The notes under the pieces: model-generated
What the model was told of the DNA's origin: nothing
The model's input: only the letters and a program-made list of their open reading frames with translations
Database searches by the model: none
Part shown: piece by piece, positions 56,549-64,000 of the stretch
How positions within the stretch are numbered: the first letter of the stretch is position 1
Layout: each line of letters starts with the position of its first letter
Translations under genes and position numbers: made by a program
Source of the DNA: Eurosta solidaginis
Lineage: Eukaryota; Arthropoda; Insecta; Diptera; Tephritidae
Direction of reading: 5' to 3'
NCBI RefSeq assembly: GCF_040869045.1
Contig: NC_090319.1
Coordinates: forward strand, 59,244,779 to 59,308,778
Length of the DNA stretch: 64,000 nucleotides

Positions 56549-57010
56549 CTTTCCAGTTTAGGTTCAGAAAATTGCAATTCAAGTTCAGAAGATTAGAATT
56601 AAAGTTCAGAATTTCCAACTTAAGTTCGGAAATTTACAATTCAAGTTAAAAAAATTGCATTTCAAGTTCAGAATTTCCAATTCAAGTTCAAAAAAATTAC
56701 AATTCAAGTTTAGAATTTCTAATTCAAGTTCAAAAAATTACTTTACTCAGGAAATTATAACTAGAGTTCAGAGTTTCCAATTCAAGTTCAGAAAATTACA
56801 ATTCAAGTTCAGAATTTCCATTTCAAGTTCAGAAAAGCACAATTCAAGTTCAAAAATTTATAACTCAAGTTCACAAAATTATGATTCAAATTGAGAAAAT
56901 TATCACTCAAGTTCAGAATTTCCAATTCATGTTCAGATAATTACAATTCAAGTTAGAATTTCCAATTCAAGTTCAGAAAATTACGATTCAAGTTCTGAGC
57001 TTCCAATGCA
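56549..57010 (+). repeat. CAATTCAAGTTCAGAA minisatellite, block 1
   Basis: About 460 bp of 20-21-bp repeats alternating ttcagaaaattacaattcaa and ttcagaatttccaattcaag types. It begins ctttccagtttaggttcaga, the same left boundary as block 3 at 59888, and interrupts the LINE. Confidence 0.88.
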
Positions 57011-57384
57011 AGATCAGAAATTATCAGATATTTTTTCTTTCATCCAATGGAAAGAAATGCATGTAAGATGGTATCTATCTGTTAAGGAAGCATTGGACTT
57101 TTTAAGTCATCTAAATCAATTTTACTCTCGCAAAAGAGATAGCGAAGAAAAAACTCTTTCCTCTTTCTCTCTCCTCCGCTCATAAGAAGTAAGTTGCAAG
57201 GCCCTCCAGCTTTATTCTTAGGGCCACAACCATTGATCTGCATTGAGTATCACAGCAGTGATGACAAAGATATGATCACCTAAACAGTCAACGGAGCGGA
57301 CACACTCCCGCTGGTAACGTATAGGTACTGTGTGCTTAGATTCACACACCATATGTCAAAAATATCTCAACTTATCTGCCATAG
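57011..57384. other. Unassigned spacer
   Basis: No supported gene. Confidence 0.3.
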
Positions 57385-57715
57385 CGATGTTGGCTGTTTC
57401 GTAACAAATCACGCCAGCTTTTCCTGTTTCGCGGTAACTGATGGCGATTGGGAGCACCTTGGGAGGTCAAATCTCCCTCCATCTACCTCTCGCAAATCTG
57501 TGGATTCGACTGAAGTACTTTCTTGGCCGGAGCGTCCTCATGCAGTTGTTGGAAAGAGTTATCCTCCGTTTGATTTCTATGTAGGCTCGGAATGTACACA
57601 CCTTGAATAAAACTTGGGGTACAGTATACCCAAGCCACCATTTTGGCAACATAGTCAACGAAGCATCAACACTTCAGCAAGTAACATATAAGTATTACGT
57701 TATGTAGTATGGATT
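57385..57715 (-). mobile_element. RTE-like LINE 3' piece, inverted copy
   Basis: Reverse complement of most of 60128-60475, including the block cgaagcatcaacactt and the coding remnant whose best phrase on the other copy is GARQVEEDLTSHGAPNLRQL. Relative to 36206-36600 the reading is heavily frameshifted. Confidence 0.65.
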
Positions 57716-57747
57716 GGTATAACTGTTGAATAAAATAATTAAACAAA

Positions 57748-58144
57748 AATTTTTAGTTAAACGTTTTTATTGAAAACAATACTTACATGAAGTAATAATA
57801 ATACTAAAAGCTACAAAATAATTATGTAGGTCCTAGGTACTAGTCATCACATTCCTCATCAATCTAGGGCGTTGATCAGACAATTAAATAAAAGCGTTGG
57901 ACGCGCCAAATTTCTATTGATAATCATAAGTAAGACCAACTGAACTTTAATCAGGTTATGATACGACTCACATTTTTAGAAATTTCACGCGCCCAACGCT
58001 TTTATTTAATTGTTTTATCACTGCCCTAGATTGATGAGGAGTGTGATGACTAGTACCTAGGACCTACCTAATTATTTTCTAGCTTTTAGTATTATTATTA
58101 CTTCAGGTAAGTATTGTTTTCAATAAAACCGTTTAACTTAAAAT
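57748..58144. mobile_element. Fold-back element: 168-bp arms, 61-bp loop
   Basis: The left arm (57748-57915) and right arm (57977-58144) are inverted copies with about a dozen or so differences. Shared words include agtaataataatactaaaag, ggtcctaggtactagtcatc and aattaaataaaagcgttgg. The loop is 57916-57976. It is non-coding. Target duplications are not obvious in the AT-rich flanks. Confidence 0.88.
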
Positions 58145-58374
58145 TTTTTTTTTAATTTTCATTTTCAAGTTTTTAGTCTTTCTTTAATTGCTTGTTATTT
58201 CTCATTCTATTTAGTTCATTTAGTGACTCATTGTTACAAGGAATCTTTCCTAACAATTTGTTACAATCTAGGTCACATAATCCTTCCCAATAATTTACTC
58301 GACTCAGCGCCACGTATGCTTGTCCCTCCTCGATATCCAAAATATTTGGATATCACTTCTACCGGACTGTATGG

Positions 58375-58600
58375 AATATTTGTTCCAAATTTGAACCAAA
58401 TCGGACCACAAATACGTTTTTTTTAATATCTCGCTCCTTGCGTCACATGAAGGAAATTTTTTTCATACGCCGCTTTCTATTCATGTATGCAATATGTGTT
58501 CCAAATATGAGCCAAATCGGACCACAAATACGATTTTTTGAAATATTTAGAGCCATGCGTCACCTATCAGAGTTTTTTTTTCATATTATTGCATTGTGAT
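58375..58600. repeat. Two tandem units with caaatcggaccacaaatacg
   Basis: ttccaaatttgaaccaaatc and ttccaaatatgagccaaatc, each followed by ggaccacaaatacg and a T-rich stretch leading to gcgtcac, about 120 bp apart. Confidence 0.7.
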
Positions 58601-58744
58601 CGGGATCTGAACTATATTCCAAGTTTCAAGATTGTAGCTTATCGGGAAGTTACTTAAATTGTAATTACAAAATTCGTTCACAACGGCCGTGCAGCCGTGC
58701 AGACTGTGAAGTCAACCTAAATAAAACCGTTTAAAAATAGCACT

Positions 58745-59150
58745 CTAGTTATGAATTTCTGAATTTGAACTGTAATTTTCTGAACTTGAAATAAAAATTC
58801 TGAACTTGAATTGTAATTTTCTGAACTTGAGTTATAATGTACTGAATTTAAATTGGAATTTGTGAACTTGAATTGTAATTTTCTGAACTTGGATTTATAA
58901 TTTTCCGAACTTGAATAGGAAATTCTGAACTTAACTTATAAGTATTACGTTATGTACTATGGATTGGAATAACTTTTAAAAAATAAGAGCCTATTTATAA
59001 ATTTTTGAATTTTGAACTGTAATTTCTGAACTTGGATTTATAATTTTCTGAACTTGAAATAAAAATTCTGAACTTGACTTGTAATTTACTGAATTTAAAC
59101 TGGAATTTCTGAACTTGAGTTGGGAATTTTGAATTTTAATTGTAAGTATT
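58745..59150 (-). repeat. CAATTCAAGTTCAGAA minisatellite, block 2 (inverted)
   Basis: The same repeat in reverse orientation (cttgaattgtaattttctga). It is split by the word ataagtattacgttatgtac, then tatggattggaataact (58937-58977), which also occurs at about 57686. Confidence 0.85.
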
Positions 59151-59887
59151 ACGTTTATTATTTCGCACAATTTTTTTTCCTCTCCCCCTTTACTGATAAC
59201 ACTGCTTTGTTTACTTGCCACAGTTTGTTTAACAAGTACGTATGTATTTTTTTAATTATTTTTTTTCTGTTTGCTTGTTAGACAGTTTTACTTTGTATAA
59301 TTCCAGCTATTTGCAGCTTTTTGTTTGATTTTTCATTACAACAAAATTGCATAGTCGTGTCATTTACCTCACATCTCTTGCATCCCCGCTGCACCAACTA
59401 TGGAAATATTTCTATTTTGCTTTGTGCCTTTTAAGTTTTTGAACTTTTTTTATATGCAGTTGTAAAATGTTACGTAAATTCTATAATTGTCTCAATTATT
59501 AGATAAATTGGATGGGTCAGCGCGGGTACAAGGAAGTTCTATATGAGCTTACGCGGCACGATTTAATTATATTCTATCTCTTCGTTATTACGCTCAATTG
59601 AAGGCCAAAAATTGTTGTGAAGACAAAAGTATTTGGTTAAGCTTTAAATTGTGGGCGTTTCGTATACTTAAGTATAGTAGCCAAATTTTTATAATTGTAT
59701 AAATTGAATTAAAAAATTATTTTAAATTAAATTGAAATTTTTTTTTTTTTTTGTGTAATGGATCAAACAATTTTTTATAGAGATTAATCAACAAACAAAA
59801 AATTTATTTACTGTACAAAGTTAGCCTACAAAACCAAGATGTTGACTTTCGAAGTTCGAATTGCCCTGTAGGCAAGTTAGTAACTAC
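59151..59887. other. Unassigned AT-rich region
   Basis: No supported gene; a poly(T) run is near 59740. Confidence 0.35.
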
Positions 59888-60127
59888 ACCTTTTCCAGTT
59901 TAAGTGCAGAAATTTACAATTCAAGTTCAGAAAAATGCACTTCAAGTTCAGAAAATTACAATTTAAGTTCATAATTTCCAACTCAAGTTCAGAAAATTAC
60001 AACTCAAGTTCAAAATTTTCAATTCAAGTTCAAAAAATTCCAATTCAAGTTCAGAAAAATCCAATTCAAGTTCAGAATTTTCATTTCAAGTTCACAAAAT
60101 TACAATTCAATTTCAGAAAATCACATA
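59888..60127 (+). repeat. CAATTCAAGTTCAGAA minisatellite, block 3
   Basis: Forward orientation. It starts ccttttccagtttaagtgca like block 1 and ends cacatagcgtaatatttata, passing directly into the RTE-like piece. Confidence 0.87.
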
Positions 60128-60475
60128 GCGTAATATTTATATGTTACTTGCGAAAGTGTTGATGCTTCGTTGACAATGTTGCCAAAATGGTGGTTTGGGT
60201 ATACTGTGCCCCAACTTTTCTTCAAGGTGTGTACATCCCGAGCCTAGAAATCAAACGGAGGACAAATCTTTCCAACAAGTGCATAAGGACGCTCAGGCCA
60301 AGAAAGTACTTCAGGCGAAAGAGCAGTTTGGAAGCAGTGGAAGGGAGAGACGTCCACAAAGTGGCGCGAGGCAGGTGGAGGAAGACTTGACCTCTCACGG
60401 TGCTCCCAATCTCCGACAGTTATCGCAAAACAGGGAAAGCTGGCGTGATTTGTCACGAAACGGCAAACTTTATCG
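60128..60475 (+). mobile_element. RTE-like LINE 3' piece
   Basis: It includes RQVEEDLTSHGAPNLRQLSQ followed by NRESWRDLSRNGK, equivalent to the end of the copy at 36206-36443. The 5' part, cgaaagtgttgatgcttcgt, is shared in inverted form with 57385-57715. It runs directly into TATCG repeats. Confidence 0.7.
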
Positions 60476-60720
60476 ATAAGTTATGGGCTTATTAACGAAA
60501 AATTATCGATTTGTTATCGATAAATTACGGATTTGTTATCGAAATTTTATGGATTTGTTATCGGCGTACGATCGTTTTTATAAAAAAATTTCGATTTGTA
60601 GTCGAAAATGTGCCGACTAGTTGTCGAAAAAGTATCGATTTGTTATCGAGAAACTATCGATTTGCTATAGACGAGTAATCGGTTTTTTATCGAAAAGAGA
60701 GTTATCAACGGCCCATCCCT
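60476..60720. repeat. TATCGATTTGTTATCGAAAAG minisatellite, block 2
   Basis: About 245 bp of the same degenerate repeat as 18125-18870, e.g. aaattatcgatttgttatcg. Confidence 0.8.
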
Positions 60721-60948
60721 TTATAATCAACAGACACGGATACACAAAACAATATGGGAAAGTATTGCACTATTTCGCATTCGGTTTTATAGGATATGTA
60801 ACTATATGAATTATACTAAACCGAACGAATGAATTGTTTCAAACGTGTTTCAAAATTGTTTCAAACAAGCAAACCACGTCCACATTTTTAATTTTTGAAT
60901 TGGACACAATAAATTACATATTGTTTTCATATTTCGTACTGTACATTA

Positions 60949-61257
60949 GACTGGGTCGATTTATTAACCGATATCGCGCCATCGATTTTCGAACCCAAAA
61001 CCCAAAAAATATTTTTTTTTTTTTTTTCAAAATACTGTGGTAAAAACTTTGGCGATAAGTTTTAAAAAAAAATATTTTTTGGAGTTTGGGAAGTGTTTTG
61101 GTCGAAAAATTAACCCTTTCGCCATTTTTTTTTCGCAAGCTCGAAAAATATTTTTTGGGGAAATGCTGAGTGGTACTTTTCTTCCTGAGCCCAGATCCTA
61201 TCGAAAAATCGATGGCGCGATATCGGTTAACTTTCGTCCATACAAATCGACCCAGGT
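60949..61257. mobile_element. TA-flanked MITE (Tc1/mariner-like), 309 bp
   Basis: The ends gactgggtcgattt and (inverted) acctgggtcgattt are flanked by TA on each side (60947-60948 and 61258-61259). The subterminal block aaccgatatcgcgccatcga is also inverted between the two ends. The interior is poly(T)/poly(A) rich. Open frames through it are fortuitous. Confidence 0.8.
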
Positions 61258-61259
61258 TA

Positions 61260-62461
61260 CTGTACATATCAAAGTTTTGGAGGCTACCTTCGAAAACCGT
61301 GCACACAACTCATTTGCCTACTGATCAATATCTTAAAAAATTGTTTGGTTTACTATTCAGGCAATTGTTGTAAGGAGTTAATGAAAACTAAACTTATTGT
61401 AAGTTTTTTAAGAATCAAGTTTATTATGATGATTGAAATGTCATTTGCATACGCTGTCAATTGGACTGTTCGTCCGATGAATCGCCTTAGCAGTTGGTTG
61501 ATGATTAGCATCGCATTTGGACGTGATCATTCTTCAGCTTAACATGGAGCCGATCCAAATTTTTAACGTAAATTTTTTATTATATTTATCCAAAACAAAT
61601 AGTTGTAACACGTACTTAATATACAACCAATAATCTATTACACATACATATACATATTTATTTAGGACACGTAATGAAAAACAAAAGGAGACCTTGAAGA
61701 ATCTAATCAATATTTAATTAAGTCAATGGGTAAGTTCAGACGAGGTGATGCCTATACATACATATATTTATTTACATACATACATACATCTAGACGTGAT
61801 GAAGTACTATAAAATGCATACGTTGCATATTTAAAGATTTGTTTATAAAAACACAATAAAATTAAAAGCAGATTGCAATAGATTTAAAATAGACCTACAG
61901 ACATATATAACATAGCTCCATGAAGTGATTTATTAATTGAAAATCAAGAATTTATATAAATAAAGAAGCTTACACAACTTCGAAAATATACATACATTAA
62001 ATTGAATGATTTCTTCACAGTCATAGGTTTTTTGTGTCGTAATCGATCATTATCAAGTATAACCTTTTAGGAAACACAACCAACTATAAGCGAACTACCC
62101 GAAAGCTCACTATTTCTCAACTGCTCTATCTATGACTGCCAGTCATATTGTGGTCTTGAGGGATGAAGTTTTACGTTCAATAACTCTAGCTTTAACTGAA
62201 ATATTTAGCATCGGCTTTTCAGTAGTTGGTAAAACTAAGTATACCTAAACTCTAGTCAAATTTAAACTTCAGTTAAACTAAAGAGCAGTTTGTCAGGCAC
62301 AGTTTAAAGCCGGCTTTTTGTGCTGCAGCAATGGTTTTTCATTATCAAGATAATTTGTAGACACGGCAACAGCTGAATTGTGTTTACACAAAAAACATGG
62401 AAGAAATATTTCTACATTTCTTCTGTAATTATTATCGAACCTAATACTTCTCAGTGCTACT
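61260..62461. other. Unassigned region
   Basis: It includes a catacatacatacat microsatellite near 61755-61795. No supported gene. Confidence 0.35.
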
Positions 62462-62880
62462 ATGGTTAGGGAGTTTAACATTTACTCGGATAGCCAAACG
62501 GATATCAAGGCCTTGAGTTCAACCATAACGCGATCGAGGGTTGTCCGGGAGTGCCGGACCTCGCTTGCGATTGCATCGAACAATTTTATGATTATCATTA
62601 TCTGGGTTCCGTGTCATAATGATATCCCGGGCAGCTGTCAAAGAGATCGGTAGAACTGAACCAGATGAAGATACATAGCTGTAGGATTTCAGGATTCCGC
62701 TGACCATCTGTGGTCTGCTCCTGCATAGATGGACCTCCAGTAAGCTCAGCAAGTGTTGGGCGGACACAATCTCTTGCAGGGTAGCAAGACCCTTCTGGCC
62801 GAAAGTGCATGGCAGGACATCTGCCGCAATGATTGGTTCATCTATCAATGGTCATTGGGGCTTTGACAGGGCACTATCCG
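62462..62880 (+). mobile_element. RNase-H-bearing LINE fragment
   Basis: The first frame (62462-62650) reads FNIYSDSQTDIKALSSTITR (RNase H third acidic region) and IIWVPCHNDIPGSCQ (WVPGH with Gly to Cys). A frameshift then gives the downstream helical tail, with WADTISCRVARPFWPK and a decayed GHCLIG-like stretch. Antisense frames here are shadows. Confidence 0.7.
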
Positions 62881-63089
62881 ATGAGAATATATGTGGTATG
62901 TCTCAGTATACTGAAAAACTGCTTTGTTATGGATATCTCAGCTTAGAAAACTAAAGAAGGTGTGCGACATCTTGAGTAAATTTTCCATCCAAAAATTACC
63001 AAGGATATTAAGCGATGTTACGATGATGTGGGAAGCTTGGAAAATCACGATATTAGTGCAAAATACCGAAAAAGGCACTTATGTGCATT
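62881..63089. other. Short unassigned spacer
   Basis: No supported feature. Confidence 0.3.
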
Positions 63090-64000
63090 AACAATGCCTT
63101 TCCCCCTTCTTCGAAGCGAAATACATAAATTACTCTGGTACAATACCAGGTTAAAAAAAGCTTAAAAATCTTAGAAATAAGTATTTTAAGTTGTACAAAG
63201 CAACCAACGACTTTTCATTTAGAGATCGATATTTATTATACATGAATCAGTTCAATGTGCTTGATAAGTTTTTATATAATAAATACATCTCCCGTTTCGA
63301 AGAAGAGTTAAAGCAAAATCCCAAGGCCTTTTGGAACTTTGTCCGTACAAAATAAGGTTGCTCCAATATTCCAACCTCTGTCAATTTTAATGGCATTAGT
63401 TCAAACAGTTTAGTGGAAACAGTGAACCTTTTTGCTGATTTTTTCAAATCTAATTTTGTTGTTGACTCTAATATTTCTGATGTTAGGGTTGGTTCTGATA
63501 CAGCTAATTCCTTGGACTTTGGCTCATTATTGGTATCGGAATCAGATATTATTATTGGCATCTCGTCCCTACAATCTTCTTTAAAAAAAGATATTGATGG
63601 GCTGTCTTCTTTTTTGGTTAAAAAATGTAGCAGTTCGCTATGCGTGCCGTTGTGCCATATCTTTAATGTGTCATTGTCCAATGGCGTTTTCATTGATCGA
63701 TGGAAATTGGCTTCTATTACTCCAATCTTCAAGTCTGGAAATAAGAGCGAGGTAGCAAACTACAGGCCAATCTCTAAACTATCAACCTGTTCAAAACTGT
63801 TTGAGAAAGTAGTAAAGGAGAAGTTGGCTTTTGCTATTAAAGGAATAATCGATCCATGTCAGCATGGGTTTGTTGCGTGTCGTTCAACAGTGACAAACTT
63901 AGCTGTTTTTTCGCAATACTGTGTTTCTGCTTTTAAGGATGGGTATCAAGTTGATACTATATATACAGATTTCTCTAAGGCGTTTGATACAGTGTCCCAC
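63090..64000 (+). mobile_element. LINE reverse transcriptase, N-terminal part, runs off the window
   Basis: Plus-strand coding sequence of a CR1/Jockey-group LINE between endonuclease and RT palm. A frameshifted LLWYNTRLKK comes first, then KNLRNKYFKLYKATNDFSF, EELKQNPKAFWNFVRTK and an in-frame stop (63353-63355). The frame then stays open to the window end. It includes WKLASITPIFKSGNKSE, NYRPISKLSTCSKLFEKVVK, the QHGF-x4-ST-x-TNL block and motif A (YTDFSKAFDTVSH) with its catalytic Asp. It has one stop and at least one frameshift. The minus-strand frame at 63247-63732 is its shadow. Confidence 0.85.

Noticed and set aside
56655..56894. ORF with KFRISNSSSKKLQFKFRI repeats resembling a repeat protein
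   Set aside because: It is the translated CAATTCAAGTTCAGAA minisatellite; the same peptide appears at the other blocks and in antisense frames.
63247..63732. 161-aa minus-strand ORF
   Set aside because: Antisense to the clear LINE RT coding sequence on the plus strand.

Overview
This is a gene-poor, repeat-saturated stretch of eukaryotic (insect) DNA. I find no intact host protein-coding gene, no rRNA or functional tRNA gene, no CRISPR array and no bacterial operon. The mix of elements points to a higher dipteran: Jockey-type LINEs ending in a CAA-rich tail, RNase-H-bearing LINEs, an R1-type LINE, gypsy-type solo LTRs with 4-bp target duplications, DINE-1/Helentron-like elements full of GGAC repeats, hAT and P-type MITEs, and tRNA-headed SINEs. 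Several families look like those I associate with tephritid fruit flies. That placement is from memory and was not checked by search.

Layout. 1-8.0 kb: Helentron-like (HINE-A) copies, three solo LTRs (one split by a short CAA-tailed retroposon) and a scrambled zone of near-identical direct duplications. 8.0-11.4 kb: a 370-bp pyrimidine tract and unassigned sequence. 11.4-13.3 kb: a Jockey 3' end, tandem repeats of about 350 bp and a minus-strand solo LTR with an ATAT duplication. 13.36-16.21 kb: a 2.85-kb element with inverted repeats of about 480 bp and degenerate minus-strand coding sequence. 16.2-21.1 kb: another solo LTR, a TATCGATTTGTTATCG minisatellite and an hAT-type MITE. 21.2-25.9 kb: a second Helentron-like family with 152-bp internal repeats, a GC-richer unclassified segment and a complete HINE-A copy. 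25.88-26.89 kb: an internally deleted hAT transposon with a perfect 8-bp duplication and a transposase C-terminus. 27-31 kb: minisatellite, a long hairpin, and a P-superfamily MITE with an 8-bp duplication.

31.0-36.6 kb: a pile-up of LINE 3' ends from at least four lineages (CR1/Jockey-like RT, Jockey, RNase-H LINE, R1, RTE-like). 36.75-41.66 kb: two head-to-tail HINE-A copies whose 5' parts are expanded into a 129/130-bp satellite; one carries a SINE. 41.9-49.5 kb: a SINE split by a LINE, another HINE-A, a dead Tc1/mariner transposase, LINE tails, a solo LTR and MITEs. 52.6-54.5 kb: AT-rich TTCGAA-type degenerate repeats. 55.6-60.7 kb: an RNase-H LINE, three blocks of a CAATTCAAGTTCAGAA minisatellite (the middle one inverted), a 397-bp fold-back with 168-bp arms, inverted copies of an RTE-like 3' end, and more TATCG repeats. 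60.9-64 kb: a TA-flanked MITE, an RNase-H LINE scrap, and the 5' part of a LINE reverse transcriptase that runs off the window.

Nearly every coding trace is 5'-truncated, frameshifted or has lost catalytic residues. The strongest evidence is structural: exact target-site duplications, terminal inverted repeats and nested insertions. The candidates most worth following up are the 2.85-kb long-TIR element, the satellite-generating Helentron-like family, the P-type MITE, and the minisatellite-bearing mobile unit at 56.5-60.5 kb.
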